Below, piece by piece: positions 1 through 9,283 of a stretch of 58,162 bases of DNA (its first letter is position 1; each line of letters opens with the position of its first letter). Below the pieces are notes generated by a model, which was given only the letters and a program-made list of their open reading frames with translations, made no database searches and had not been told where the DNA came from. The translations under genes and the position numbers were made by a program. Source of the DNA: an uncultured Sphingomonas sp. (GTDB taxonomy: Bacteria > Pseudomonadota > Alphaproteobacteria > Sphingomonadales > Sphingomonadaceae); NCBI RefSeq assembly GCF_913778135.1, contig NZ_CAJYVU010000012.1:1-58162 (forward strand), written 5' to 3'.

Positions 1-964
1 ACCATGGGCTGTTGACGGACATGACGAGCGGTACCGGCGTGACCAGCAAAGCGTAGACGAGCAGCGCCGATTTGCGCGCGGCGTTGACGCTCCAGCCGCG
101 CGCCATCAGTCGCGCGGGCAGCACGCCACCGCTGATCGCGCCCATTGCGGCGAGGCCGTAGGTCAGCGCGATCGGCCAACCGAGCGTTCCCTGCTGCAAC
201 CCGAACAGGCGGTGGAACAGGTCGGGCAGCCACAGCAGCATGAAGAACCACACCTGATCCGACAGCACCTTGGCGATCGCGATCGCGAGCGTGCGGCGGC
301 TGCGCAGGATGTCGCGCCAGCGGACCGGCGCGGCCGTGATCGCGTCGAGCGCGACGGGCCGCACACGCAGCGCGAACCAGACCGCGACCCAGACGAGCCC
401 GAGCCCGCCCGCGAGCAGGAACGCCGACTGCCACCCGAACGCGACCGCGAGTGGCGGAATCAGCGCGGGCGTCAGCACCGCACCGACGTTGGGCGCGGTG
501 TTGCCGATGCCGAGCGCGATCTGCCGGTCGCGATGGTTGAAATAGGTGGCGGCGGATTTCACCGCGGCGGGCGTGCCGATCGATTCGGCAACGCCGAGCA
601 CGACGCGCGCGCCGAGAAACCCGGTAACGGTGGTCGCGAACGCGTGCGCCATGCCCGCGAGGCTCCACACGCCGACACCGATGCCGAACCCGCGCCTGAG
701 CCCCACGCGGTCGATGAACCAGCCGGTCCCGAGGAAGGCGAAGGCGGTCGCGACCTGGAACGCGGTGCCCATGTTGGCGTAATCCTGATCCGACCAGCGG
801 AACTCCGCCTCCAAGGTCGGTTTCAGCAGTGCCAGGATCTGTCGGTCGACGTAGTTGAGCATGATCGCGACGAACACCATCGCGACGATCACCCAGCGCG
901 CGCGATTGCCCGCCTGCGCTTCAGCGTCGCCTGTCATGCCGTCCCTCACCGCGTCCGCCGCCAT
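1..964 (-). CDS. MFS transporter, hexuronate/ACS-like (partial, runs off the left edge)
   Basis: I read this by translating the minus strand from an ATG at 964; the frame stays open to the window edge, so the C-terminus is missing. A polar N-terminus of about 20 residues leads into repeated hydrophobic helices. Near residues 36-44 is LNYVDRQIL, followed by WFIDRVGLRRGF in the first cytoplasmic loop, as in the anion:cation symporter branch of the major facilitator superfamily (ExuT-like sugar-acid transporters). It should import an organic anion across the inner membrane. A purine-rich GGGAG sits 6 bases upstream of the start. A perfect 12-base palindrome lies about 24 bases upstream, and a LacI-family gene is 1.1 kb away. 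The hexuronate substrate is inferred from family resemblance only; the MFS call is firm. Confidence 0.85.
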   Translation of the reverse strand, partial: MAADAVRDGMTGDAEAQAGNRARWVIVAMVFVAIMLNYVDRQILALLKPTLEAEFRWSDQDYANMGTAFQVATAFAFLGTGWFIDRVGLRRGFGIGVGVWSLAGMAHAFATTVTGFLGARVVLGVAESIGTPAAVKSAATYFNHRDRQIALGIGNTAPNVGAVLTPALIPPLAVAFGWQSAFLLAGGLGLVWVAVWFALRVRPVALDAITAAPVRWRDILRSRRTLAIAIAKVLSDQVWFFMLLWLPDLFHRLFGLQQGTLGWPIALTYGLAAMGAISGGVLPARLMARGWSVNAARKSALLVYALLVTPVPLVMSVNSPW

Positions 965-987
965 GTCCCTCTCCCGATTTGATTGAC

Positions 988-999
988 GACAACGTTGTC
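988..999. promoter_or_regulatory. LacI-type operator, perfect palindrome GACAACGTTGTC
   Basis: The 12 bases are a perfect inverted repeat centred on CG, the usual form of LacI/GalR-family operators. It lies just upstream of the MFS transporter start at 964 and about 50 bases before the divergent yeiH start. A LacI-family gene starts at 3100. Control of the transporter by that protein is inferred from proximity; another LacI member could bind here instead. Confidence 0.6.
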
Positions 1000-1051
1000 A
1001 GAGTGCGTGTGCTTAGGCTAGTCCCCTTCCACTCTAGCACTGGGATCGACG

Positions 1052-2098
1052 ATGGCCGCTACACGTTCTGCCTCCCTGCCGATGGCGGCCGACCTGTACG
1101 GCGACCTCGAACCCAGCCCCAAGGCGACGTGGCGCGACCATGTACCGGGGTTGATCATCGTCGCGGCGGGGACGCTGTCAGCCGGTTTCATCTCGGACCA
1201 TTACGGCGCGCCGCTGACATTGATGTCGCTGCTGATCGGGCTGGCGCTCAATTTCCTGTCGGCAGACGCGCGACTGACTCCGGGGCTGGCGTTCGCGTCG
1301 CGCTCGCTGCTGCGCTGGGGCATCGTGCTCGTCGGGCTTCGCGTCACCTTCGGGCAGATCGTGGCGCTGGGTCCGGTCGCGCTGCTGGCGGTGCTGGTCA
1401 TCGTCGCGATTACGATCGGGTGCGGCGTGCTGGTGGGTCGCCGCCTCGGCTTCAATGCGGCGTTCGGGACATTGGCGGGCGGCGCGGTCGCAATCTGCGG
1501 GGCTAGCGCGGCGATGGCGCTGGCGACGACGCTGGGCGAGCGACGCGCGAGCCAGGCGCAGCTGACCCTGGTGCTGGTCGGCATTTCAGCGCTGAGCGCG
1601 CTCGCGATGGTCACCTACCCGTTCGTCGCGCACTGGCTGCACATGAGCGACCTGAAGGCGGGATTTCTGCTCGGCGCGTCGATCCACGACGTGGCGCAGG
1701 CGCTGGGCGCGGGTTATTCCTACTCGGACGCCGCGGGGCAGATCGCGGCGATCGTCAAGCTGACGCGCGTCGCGCTGCTCGCGCCCGTGCTGGCGATCGT
1801 GGCGATGTTCCTGCCGCGCGGCGAGAAGTCGGGCAAGCGGCAGGGGCTGCCGTGGTTCGTGGTCGGCTTCTTCGTGCTGGCGGGGGTCAACTCCACCGGC
1901 GTGATCCCTGCGCTCGTCACCGGGACCGCCGAGCGCGTGGCGGCCGGGCTGCTCGCCGCCGCGGTGACCGCGACCGCGATCCGCTCGCCGCTGTCGCAAT
2001 TGCTGGAGGCGGGGCCGCGGCCGATGCTGGTGATCGCAGCGTCGACCTTGTGCGCGTTCGTGCTGGCGCTGGGCGCGGCGATGTTCCTGATCGGCTAG
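1052..2098 (+). CDS. yeiH: YeiH/UPF0324 family putative sulfate-exporter-like membrane protein
   Basis: The product is 348 residues and almost wholly hydrophobic, with about ten predicted membrane segments. The motifs GGAVAICGASAA near the middle and LLGASIHDVAQALGAGY further on are hallmarks of the UPF0324 (Cons_hypoth698, YeiH) family. These are inner-membrane proteins often annotated as putative sulfate exporters; the substrate is not established for most members. The gene is divergent from the MFS transporter, and its stop is 12 bases from the end of the convergent LacI gene. The family call is strong, the substrate unknown. Confidence 0.88.
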   Translation: MAATRSASLPMAADLYGDLEPSPKATWRDHVPGLIIVAAGTLSAGFISDHYGAPLTLMSLLIGLALNFLSADARLTPGLAFASRSLLRWGIVLVGLRVTFGQIVALGPVALLAVLVIVAITIGCGVLVGRRLGFNAAFGTLAGGAVAICGASAAMALATTLGERRASQAQLTLVLVGISALSALAMVTYPFVAHWLHMSDLKAGFLLGASIHDVAQALGAGYSYSDAAGQIAAIVKLTRVALLAPVLAIVAMFLPRGEKSGKRQGLPWFVVGFFVLAGVNSTGVIPALVTGTAERVAAGLLAAAVTATAIRSPLSQLLEAGPRPMLVIAASTLCAFVLALGAAMFLIG

Positions 2099-2110
2099 CT
2101 CACCGATCGT

Positions 2111-3100
2111 TCAGTCGGTCGAGTCGCGTACCATCAGCGCGTGGGGCAGTTCGCGCTGCTCGAAGGTTTCTTCCGGTGAGAGCAGCAGGTCGGCGGCGTT
2201 CCAGGCGAGATCGCGCACTGGCTGGCGCATGGTGGTGAGCGGCGGCCAGACGTAGCTGGCGAGCGGATCGTCGCCGAAGCCCGCGATGGCGAGCTCGGCG
2301 GGCACCTTGACCCCGCGCCGGTGCGCGGCGGCGAGTGCGCCGGCCGCCATGTCGTCCGACGCGGCGAAGATCGCGCTGGGCGGTTGGCCGAGCGACAGCA
2401 TCGCCTCCGCCGCGCGTGCGCCGCTGGCGAAATCATAGTCGCCCTGCTCGATAAGCGCGGGATCAAGATCGATCCCCGCCTCCGCTAGCGCCATCAGATA
2501 ACCCTCGTAACGCTGCGCGCTGGTGGCGAAGTCGCGCTGGCCGAGGATGTGACCGATGCGGCGATGCCCGAGCGAGAGCAGGTGGCGCGTGACCTCGGCC
2601 GCGGCGGCGCGATTGTCGATGAAGACCGCCGCGCTCGCCTCCGGCCGGTGACCAGGTGAGACGCGTACGACGCGGACGCCGCGTTCTTTTAAAAAGTCGA
2701 GCACCTCGTCGTGGTCGCTGACCGGCGGGGTCAGGATCAGCCCGTCCAGGTGGCTGGTCGCGACAAGCGCCTCGACCTCCTCGAGCAGCCGGCCCGAATT
2801 GCGGTCGTACGGCTGCGCGATCATGCGGACGCCGTCGGCCTCACAACGATCACGAATGCCGGTCTGCATCGCGTAGACGTAGGCGGGGCTGGGGTTGTCG
2901 CAGATCAGCCCGATCTGGAAACTGCGTCGCCCGGCGAGCGAGCGCGCGGCGAGGCTGGGGCGGAAGTTGAGCGCGCGCACCGCCTCCTCGACCTTCTCGC
3001 GCGTGGCGGCGCCGACGTAGCGTTCCTTGTTGAGCACGCGGCTGACCGTCTTGATCGACACGCCCGCGCGTTCCGACACGTCCTTGATCGTCGAGCGCAC
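2111..3100 (-). CDS. LacI/GalR family transcriptional regulator
   Basis: The protein is about 329 residues. The N-terminus (STIKDVSERAGVSIKTVSRV) is a LacI helix-turn-helix followed by the hinge helix (SLAARSLAGRRS). The remaining residues form the periplasmic-binding-protein-like effector and dimer domain, including FAASDDMAAGAL. A TTG at 3103 is possible, but the GTG at 3100 has better spacing (6 bases) from the GGGGG ribosome site, so I start there. It is expected to repress sugar or sugar-acid genes until a ligand binds. The palindrome at 988-999 in front of the MFS transporter is the obvious candidate target. The ligand cannot be read from the sequence. Confidence 0.92.
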   Translation of the reverse strand: MRSTIKDVSERAGVSIKTVSRVLNKERYVGAATREKVEEAVRALNFRPSLAARSLAGRRSFQIGLICDNPSPAYVYAMQTGIRDRCEADGVRMIAQPYDRNSGRLLEEVEALVATSHLDGLILTPPVSDHDEVLDFLKERGVRVVRVSPGHRPEASAAVFIDNRAAAAEVTRHLLSLGHRRIGHILGQRDFATSAQRYEGYLMALAEAGIDLDPALIEQGDYDFASGARAAEAMLSLGQPPSAIFAASDDMAAGALAAAHRRGVKVPAELAIAGFGDDPLASYVWPPLTTMRQPVRDLAWNAADLLLSPEETFEQRELPHALMVRDSTD

Positions 3101-3163
3101 CAATTTCCCCCGCTTAGCCCGCTGTAGTGCACGCCCTAACCGAGCAGGACAATGGCCGAGGCG

Positions 3164-3904
3164 TCAGTGCGCGGGCGGCAACGCCTGCTCGACTAGTGGT
3201 GCGAGGCGGTCGGCGATGCGGTTGACGCCCTTCGCATTAGGGTGGACGCGGTCAGCCTGCATCAGCGCCGGGTTGCCGATCACGCCGTCGAGGATGAAGG
3301 GGTAGAGCCGGTCGCCGTCGCGCCTCGCCAGATCGGGCCAGATCGTGTCGAATGCGGCGACGTAGTCGGGACCGAGGTTGGGCGGCGCGCGCATGCCGGT
3401 CAGCAGCACCGGCAGGCGGCGGTGTTTCAATTCGTCCAGCATCGCAGTCATGTTCGCACGTGTCTCGGCCGGTGAGATCTGGCGCAACACGTCGTTGCCG
3501 CCGAGCCCGAGCATCACGAGGTCGGGCGCGCGCTTCTGCTGGTCGAGCACGAACGCCAGCCGCTCGCGCCCCGCCGCGGTCGTGTCGCCCGAGACACCCG
3601 CGTTGACGACGGTCGCATTGATGCCGACCCGCCGTAGCCGCGCCTGGATCGCGTCGGGCAGGCTCTGCCCGCGGTCGAGGCCGTAGCCGGCATACAGGCT
3701 GTCACCGAAAGCGAGGATGACGCGCTCGGGCCCCTGCGGCCGCGCGACCTCGGCGGGCGCAGTCGCGGCCGCGTTCGCCGCTTCGTTTACGGTTGCGGTA
3801 GGCTCCGAGGGTTGACGCTCGCAACCCGCGACCGACATGGCGCAGAGCATAACGGCCGCGATGCGCGTCACCGACCTGGCTGGGAACAAGGGTGTTTTCC
3901 TCAT
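3164..3904 (-). CDS. tesA: SGNH/GDSL arylesterase (TesA-like), lipoprotein
   Basis: The protein is a multifunctional esterase/lysophospholipase of the TesA type. The catalytic block FGDSLYAGYG places the nucleophile serine near residue 69; GLGGNDVLR (block III) and DRVHPN (Asp-His dyad near the C-terminus) complete the SGNH set. The N-terminus from the ATG at 3904 has a short hydrophobic stretch ending in SVAGC, a lipobox that predicts a lipid-anchored periplasmic protein. A GTG at 3871 would give an even tighter signal peptide and is a real alternative start. It is divergent from an ABC exporter with practically no spacer, the same layout as tesA/ybbA in enterobacteria. Confidence 0.9.
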   Translation of the reverse strand: MRKTPLFPARSVTRIAAVMLCAMSVAGCERQPSEPTATVNEAANAAATAPAEVARPQGPERVILAFGDSLYAGYGLDRGQSLPDAIQARLRRVGINATVVNAGVSGDTTAAGRERLAFVLDQQKRAPDLVMLGLGGNDVLRQISPAETRANMTAMLDELKHRRLPVLLTGMRAPPNLGPDYVAAFDTIWPDLARRDGDRLYPFILDGVIGNPALMQADRVHPNAKGVNRIADRLAPLVEQALPPAH

Positions 3905-4574
3905 GGCGACCGATACCGACACTTCTATGGTGATCGACGCGCGTGATGTCACCTTGACGCTGGGCGAGACCGCGGTGCTGCGCGACATCTCCTTACGCGT
4001 TGCGCGCGGCGAGAGCGTCGCGCTGCTGGGCAGTTCGGGATCGGGCAAGTCGTCGCTGATGGCGGTGCTGACCGGGCTAGAGCGCGCGAGCGGCGGCAGC
4101 GTGATCGTCGACGGGCTCGATTTCGGCGCGCTGGGCGAGGACGAACTGGCACGGGCGCGTCGCGGGCGGATCGGCATCGTGCTGCAGGCATTCCACCTGC
4201 TGCCGACGATGACCGCGCGCGAGAATGTCGCGGTGCCGCTGGAACTCGCCGGCGCCGCCGACGCATGGGGGCGTGCGGCGGAGGAACTCGCCGCGGTCGG
4301 GCTGTCGCATCGGCTCGACCATTATCCGGCGCAGATGTCGGGCGGCGAGCAGCAGCGCGTGGCGATCGCGCGTGCGCTGGCGCCGCGCCCGCCGATCGTC
4401 TTCGCCGATGAGCCGACCGGCAATCTCGACACCGCGACGGGTGCCGCGGTGATGGACCTGCTGTTCGCCAGGCAGGAAGCGCTGGCGGCGACATTGGTGG
4501 TCATCACGCACGATCACGCATTGGCGGCACGCTGCGACCGCGTCGTGACGCTCGCCGACGGGCGGATCGCGTGA
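3903..4574 (+). CDS. ybbA: ABC transporter ATP-binding protein (YbbA/LolD-like)
   Basis: The product is a 223-residue ATPase of the MacB/LolD/YbbA group. It has a Walker [10 protein letters not shown] at 43-51, the signature [16 protein letters not shown], and Walker [12 protein letters not shown]. It pairs with the following permease, whose GTG overlaps this stop in a GTGA junction, so the two are translationally coupled. The ATG at 3903 shares the CATG tetramer with the divergent esterase ATG. A weak AAGGG lies about 12 bases upstream, so a slightly different start (ATG 3927) cannot be excluded. Systems of this type are linked to lipid or lipoprotein handling in the envelope. Confidence 0.93.
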   Translation: MATDTDTSMVIDARDVTLTLGETAVLRDISLRVARGESVALLGSSGSGKSSLMAVLTGLERASGGSVIVDGLDFGALGEDELARARRGRIGIVLQAFHLLPTMTARENVAVPLELAGAADAWGRAAEELAAVGLSHRLDHYPAQMSGGEQQRVAIARALAPRPPIVFADEPTGNLDTATGAAVMDLLFARQEALAATLVVITHDHALAARCDRVVTLADGRIA

Positions 4575-7108
4575 GCGACACTCCGAATGGCGTCGGCGGC
4601 AGCGTCGGCGGCAGCGGCTGGCGTTTCGCATGGCGTGTGGCGCGGCGCGAGCTCGATTGGCGGTTTAGGGGCCTGCGCATTCTGGTCGTGTGCCTGTTCC
4701 TCGGGGTCGCGGCGCTCGCGGCGATCGGCGGGCTGGCGGCGGCGGTCGGCGGCGAACTGGCATCACGCGGCGCGACGATCCTGGGCGGCGACGTGGAGCT
4801 GTCGGTGTCGCAACGCCGAGCAACCGCGGCAGAGCGCGCCTTGTTCGCGGCCGCGGGGCGCGTGTCGGAAACGATCCGCATGCAGGCGAACGCCGTCACG
4901 GCGCGCGGCGGCGCCCCGATTCAGCTGAAGGCTGCCGACGCCGCCTACCCGCTCTATGGCCGAGTGCGACTGAGCGACGGACGACGCGTCACGCATCCGG
5001 CGGACGGTGCGGCGTGGATCACGCCCGCGCTCGCCGACAGGCTGGAGCTGCGCCGCGGCGCGATCTTGCGTCTTGGCAGCGCCGTTGTGCGTGTCGACGG
5101 GGTGGTCTCGGATGAGCCCGACCGGCTGGCCGAGGGCTTCACGCTCGGCCCGGTCGTGCTCGTATCGCTGAAGACGCTGGAGCGGACCGGACTGGTCCAG
5201 CCGGGCAGCCTGTACGACACGCGCTATCGGGTCCGCCTGCCCGCCGGCACCAGCCCCGACGCGGTCGCGGCACGCGTGACGCGCGCGTTTCCGGCCGGCG
5301 GTTGGGAAACGAAGACGCGCGACCGGGCGTCGCCCGGCGCATCGCGCTTCGTCGATCGCATGGGCGAATTCCTGACGCTGGTCGGGCTCGCCGCGCTGGC
5401 GATTGCGGGTATCGGCGTCGGCGGTGGCGTGTCGTCGTTTCTTGCCAGCCGGCGGAGCGCCATCGCGACGCTCAAGACGCTGGGCGCGACGGGCGGCGAC
5501 ATGGCACGCGTCTTCGCGCTTGAGATCGGCGTCGCCGCCGCGATCGGCATCGGCGCAGGGATCGTGATTGCGATCGCGGTGATCCCGCTGCTCGGCGAGC
5601 TGCTCGGTCGCGTGCTGCCGATTGCGGGCGGGTTGGGGATCGCGCCCTGGCCGTTCGCCCGCGCGGCATTGTACGGCGCGTTGATCGCCACCGCGTTCGC
5701 CGCACCACCGATCGCGGCGGCGAGCGCGACGCCGGCGGCGGGGCTGCTGCGCGGCGCGCTCGCGCCGGTGCGCGCGGTGCCGTGGCGGGCGCGGCTGGTT
5801 GCGTTCGTGGCGGGAGGCGCGGCGGTTGCGCTCGCCGTCTTCACCTCGGACCAGCCGGTGCTCGCGGCCGGTTTCCTCGCGGCGCTGGCGGCGACGCTGC
5901 TGCTGCTGGCGCTGCTGGGGTACGCCGTGCGCGTGATCGCTGCGCGGCTGCCGGCGCCGCGGCGGCTGCTGCCGCGCCTCGCGATCGCCGCGCTGCACCG
6001 GCCGGGTGCGCGAACCGGCGCGCTGGTGGTCGCGCTCGGCCTCGGGCTGACGCTGTTCGTGCTGCTGACGGCGATCCGCACCAGCATCGACGCGGCGATC
6101 GCGACTACGGTGCCAGCACGCGCGCCCGCGCTGTTCGTGCTCGACGTGCCGCGCGATCGGGAAGCGGCGTTTCGACGCACCGTCGCAAGCGTTGCGCCGG
6201 GTGCGGAGGTGCGCACCGTGCCGCTGCTGCGCGGGACGATCACCGCCTACGGCAATACGCGCGTCGCCGACCTGAAGGAATTGCCCGAGGGCGCATGGGC
6301 ATTGCGCGGCGAGCGTGGGCTGACCTACGCCGACGCGCTGCCCGCCGGTAGCACGATCACGGCGGGCAAATGGTGGCCGCGCGGCTACGCCGGACCGCCG
6401 CTCGTGTCGGTCGACGAACGGTTGGCAAAGGCACTCGACCTGCATCTGGGCGAGCCGCTGACGATCAGCGTGCTGGGGGTCGAGCGCAGCGCGCGGATCG
6501 CGTCGTTCCGGCGCATCCAGTGGGACACGCTCGGCTTCAACTTCGTGCTGGTGTTCTCACCCAATACCCTCGCCGACGTGCCGCACAATCTCGCCGCGAC
6601 GATCGACGCGCCCGCCGCGCGCACGAGCGCGATCACCGCCGCGCTGCTGGCGCCCTTCCCTTCATCGTCCGCGATCGAGGTGGGCGGCGTGCTGTCGCAG
6701 GTGCGCGACCTGGTGAGCCAGATCGCGCTCGCGATTGCCGCCGCCGCGGGGGTGGCGGTCGCCGCGGGCGTGGCGGTGCTGGTCGGCGCGATTGCGGCGG
6801 CGCGTGAGGCGCGGACCTATGACGCGGTGGTGCTGCGCGTGCTGGGCGCGACGCGAGCGCAGTTGATCGCAGGTCAGGCAATCGAGTACGCGCTGCTGGG
6901 CGTGGTGGTGTCGGTTGTCGCGCTGCTGATCGGCCTGTCGGGCGCATGGTACGTCGTGACGCAGATGTTCGACTTTCCCTGGGCACCCGATCCAGTCGCG
7001 GTCGCGCTGACGCTGGTCGGCGGGTTGGGCGCGACGATGCTGATCGGGCTGGCCGGCGCGTGGCCGATCATGCGCGTGCGGCCCGCGCGGGCGCTGCGCA
7101 CCATCTGA
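4571..7108 (+). CDS. ybbP: ABC transporter permease, YbbP/FtsX-like
   Basis: The 845-residue inner-membrane protein has one N-terminal helix, a large periplasmic domain, a cluster of helices around residues 260-480, a second periplasmic domain, and three C-terminal helices. This duplicated FtsX layout is typical of YbbP. The segment RRSAIATLKTLGATGGDMARVF and its C-terminal counterpart YDAVVLRVLGATRAQL are the coupling-helix regions that contact the ATPase. It starts with GTG inside the stop of ybbA. With YbbA and the divergent esterase it forms a conserved trio; the transported substrate is unproven, with lipids or hydrophobic effectors suspected in the literature. Confidence 0.92.
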   Translation: MSDTPNGVGGSVGGSGWRFAWRVARRELDWRFRGLRILVVCLFLGVAALAAIGGLAAAVGGELASRGATILGGDVELSVSQRRATAAERALFAAAGRVSETIRMQANAVTARGGAPIQLKAADAAYPLYGRVRLSDGRRVTHPADGAAWITPALADRLELRRGAILRLGSAVVRVDGVVSDEPDRLAEGFTLGPVVLVSLKTLERTGLVQPGSLYDTRYRVRLPAGTSPDAVAARVTRAFPAGGWETKTRDRASPGASRFVDRMGEFLTLVGLAALAIAGIGVGGGVSSFLASRRSAIATLKTLGATGGDMARVFALEIGVAAAIGIGAGIVIAIAVIPLLGELLGRVLPIAGGLGIAPWPFARAALYGALIATAFAAPPIAAASATPAAGLLRGALAPVRAVPWRARLVAFVAGGAAVALAVFTSDQPVLAAGFLAALAATLLLLALLGYAVRVIAARLPAPRRLLPRLAIAALHRPGARTGALVVALGLGLTLFVLLTAIRTSIDAAIATTVPARAPALFVLDVPRDREAAFRRTVASVAPGAEVRTVPLLRGTITAYGNTRVADLKELPEGAWALRGERGLTYADALPAGSTITAGKWWPRGYAGPPLVSVDERLAKALDLHLGEPLTISVLGVERSARIASFRRIQWDTLGFNFVLVFSPNTLADVPHNLAATIDAPAARTSAITAALLAPFPSSSAIEVGGVLSQVRDLVSQIALAIAAAAGVAVAAGVAVLVGAIAAAREARTYDAVVLRVLGATRAQLIAGQAIEYALLGVVVSVVALLIGLSGAWYVVTQMFDFPWAPDPVAVALTLVGGLGATMLIGLAGAWPIMRVRPARALRTI

Positions 7109-7128
7109 TCCGAGGCTTGAGAGGAAGC

Positions 7129-7572
7129 ATGCACAATTCGTGGGGTAGCAGTGGCGCGACGCCGACGCTGACCGGCACGCGCGACGAGCGCGAGGCGCAA
7201 CGCGCAGAGGCAAGGACGCGCCGCGCGGCCGAGCGGATCGCGGCGGCGGAGGCGCGAACCGAGGCACGCGCGAGCGCGCGCGACACGCAGTCGTCGATGC
7301 GCGAACAGCAGCGCGAGCAGCGCCGCATCGAGGAGGAACAGCGCCGCGCCGCCGCCGCCGACGCGCGCGATGCACGGCCAAAGCGGCGCAGCAGCACCGG
7401 CTCGCTCGCACGGACGGGACACGCGACCGAGGAGCGCGACACGCGGCATTATGCGACCGAGCTCGACCTCGATCGATTGCGCTTGCTGGCGCGGCGCGGT
7501 GCCTCGGTCGCGGCGCTCGCGCACGCGTTCAAGATCAGCGAGGAGGCGGTCGCCGCGGCGCTGGCGGCTTAG
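7129..7572 (+). CDS. Hypothetical charged helical protein with C-terminal HTH-like segment
   Basis: The 147-residue product has a GAGGAA ribosome site 8 bases from the ATG at 7129 and begins 20 bases after ybbP, so it may be co-transcribed. Residues about 18-85 are an extremely charged Arg/Glu/Ala stretch likely to form one long helix or coiled coil. The C-terminal 35 residues (LDRLRLLARRGASVAALAHA and onward) look like a small helix-turn-helix of the sort used to recognise DNA. I do not recognise the family. It converges on the SirB1-family gene with a 4-base overlap of the stop codons. Confidence 0.7.
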   Translation: MHNSWGSSGATPTLTGTRDEREAQRAEARTRRAAERIAAAEARTEARASARDTQSSMREQQREQRRIEEEQRRAAAADARDARPKRRSSTGSLARTGHATEERDTRHYATELDLDRLRLLARRGASVAALAHAFKISEEAVAAALAA

Positions 7573-8417
7573 GTCCCCGCGAGCGAGTCGAGCGCGGCGG
7601 CGATCCGCACGCGCGTGGCGGCGTCGCGCGTCACCTCCAGCATCGCGCCGAGGCTGGCGCGCGCGGCAGCGATGTCGCCGTCCATCAGCGACAGGCGCGC
7701 ATGTTCCCACCAGACGTGCGGGTTGCCCGGCGCAAAGGTCGTCATCCGCGCGAACAGCGTCAGTGCACGCCCCGGATCGCCGCCACGCTCGGCACGAGTC
7801 GCCTGATTGATGAGCAGGCGGACGAGCACGTCCCGATTGGACATGGCGGCGACGTGATCGGCGCGCGGCACTGCTGCCGCGCCCAGCATCCGCTTGAGCA
7901 GGACCGACAAGCCCGCCTGGCTCATCTCCTGTCCGTCGTTGAACGGATCGATCAGCACGGGCGCGGTCGGCGGGCCGACCTGCGCCAGCACGTGGCCGGG
8001 CGTGTTGAGCACGTCGGCGGTCCAGCCGACGCGGCGCGCGGCGGCGACGTAGAGGATGGCGAGGCTGATCGGCATGCCGCGGCGGCGGTCGACGACGCGG
8101 ATCAGGTCGGCGTTGTCGGGATCGTCATAATGGTCGCGGTCGCCCGAGAAGCCGAACTCGCCCGCTATCACCTGCGCCAGCGCGGCGCCCTGCGTGCTGG
8201 CAGAGGGTGCGACGTCGGAGAGCGCGGCGACCCGCTCAGTAATCGCGGTCAGCACCTCGGCATAGGGTTCGAGATCGACGTCCGGGTGATCGAGCGCGGC
8301 GAGTTCGAGCGCGGCGGCGTCGAGCTGGATCGTCTCGTCCTCGACCAGACCCAATTGTACGATGGCGGCATCCATGATGGCATGGACGGCTTTGCCGCGG
8401 GATGGTTCCTGCGCCAT
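7569..8417 (-). CDS. SirB1 family protein (transglutaminase-like fold plus tetratricopeptide region)
   Basis: The 282-residue protein contains the Transglut_core2 segment: RRRGMPISLAILYVAAARRV followed by the TPGHVLAQV region, where the histidine of the degenerate catalytic fold would be. The C-terminal third (RALTLFARMTTFAPGNPHVW and onward) looks like one to two tetratricopeptide helices. SirB1 proteins are widespread and lack an agreed function; most seem to have lost transglutaminase activity. The ATG at 8417 is divergent from xthA with a 73-base spacer. Confidence 0.85.
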   Translation of the reverse strand: MAQEPSRGKAVHAIMDAAIVQLGLVEDETIQLDAAALELAALDHPDVDLEPYAEVLTAITERVAALSDVAPSASTQGAALAQVIAGEFGFSGDRDHYDDPDNADLIRVVDRRRGMPISLAILYVAAARRVGWTADVLNTPGHVLAQVGPPTAPVLIDPFNDGQEMSQAGLSVLLKRMLGAAAVPRADHVAAMSNRDVLVRLLINQATRAERGGDPGRALTLFARMTTFAPGNPHVWWEHARLSLMDGDIAAARASLGAMLEVTRDAATRVRIAAALDSLAGT

Positions 8418-8490
8418 CGCGAGGCGCGGGCGTGGAACGGAGCGGCAACGCGGGTCGTCTGTGTGCGGAGCTAAGCGCGGGAGGGAGCAG

Positions 8491-9283
8491 GGTGAAGATC
8501 GCGACCTTCAACGTGAACGGCGTCAACGGTCGCCTGCCCGTGCTGCTGCGCTGGTTGAACGAGGCCAAGCCCGACGTGGTCTGCCTGCAGGAGTTGAAGG
8601 CTCCAGTGGCGAAGTTCCCGGCGGCGGCGCTGCGCGACGCCGGCTATGAGGCGGTGTGGTTGGGTCAGCCGCGCTGGAACGGCGTCGCGATGTTGAGCCG
8701 CATTGGCGCGATCCACCCGACGCAGCGCGGGCTACCGGACGATCCCGATCCGACGCAGCGCCGCTACGTCGAGGCGGCGGTGAACGGCGTGATCGTGGCA
8801 AGCCTGTACGTGCCGAACGGCAATCCGCGGCCGGGCGCACGGTTCGACTACAAGCTGGCGTGGTTCGACGCGTTGATCGCGCGGGCGCAGATGCTGATCG
8901 ACAGCGGGGCGCCGGTGGTGCTGGCGGGTGATTTCAACGTCATCCCCGGCCCTCGCGACGTCTACGCGCCCGAACGCTGGGCGGAGGATGCGCTGTTCGC
9001 GCCCGCGGCGCGTACCGCGTTCGCGCGGTTGCTGGCGCAAGGATGGACCGATGCGCTGCGCCACCTGCACCCGGATGCGACGCTGTATACCTTCTGGGAT
9101 TACCTGCGGAACGCCTACGGGCGCGATGCGGGAATGCGGATCGACCATCTGCTGCTCAGCCCCGCGCTCGCCGCGCGATTGTCGGACGCAGGCGTCGACC
9201 GGCACGTGCGCGGCTGGCCGCACGCGAGTGACCACGCGCCAACGTGGATCACGCTCGACGACGATGGCGAAGCACGACGTTGA
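8491..9283 (+). CDS. xthA: Exodeoxyribonuclease III (AP endonuclease)
   Basis: The 263-residue enzyme repairs abasic sites and removes 3-prime blocking groups. Motifs in order are IATFNVNG near the N-terminus, CLQELK (metal-binding Glu), GDFNVIPGPRDVYAP, RIDHLLLSP and the terminal SDHAP with the catalytic Asp-His. A GTG at 8491 with GGGAGCAGG just upstream is the best start; an ATG at 8402 would add about 30 residues with no counterpart in the family. The stop overlaps the ATG of the next gene (TGATG), implying coupled translation. Confidence 0.95.

Noticed and set aside
7569..7572. Four-base overlap of convergent stops as a sign of an annotation error.
   Set aside because: Both genes are well supported, and CTAG-type tail overlaps are ordinary in compact genomes.
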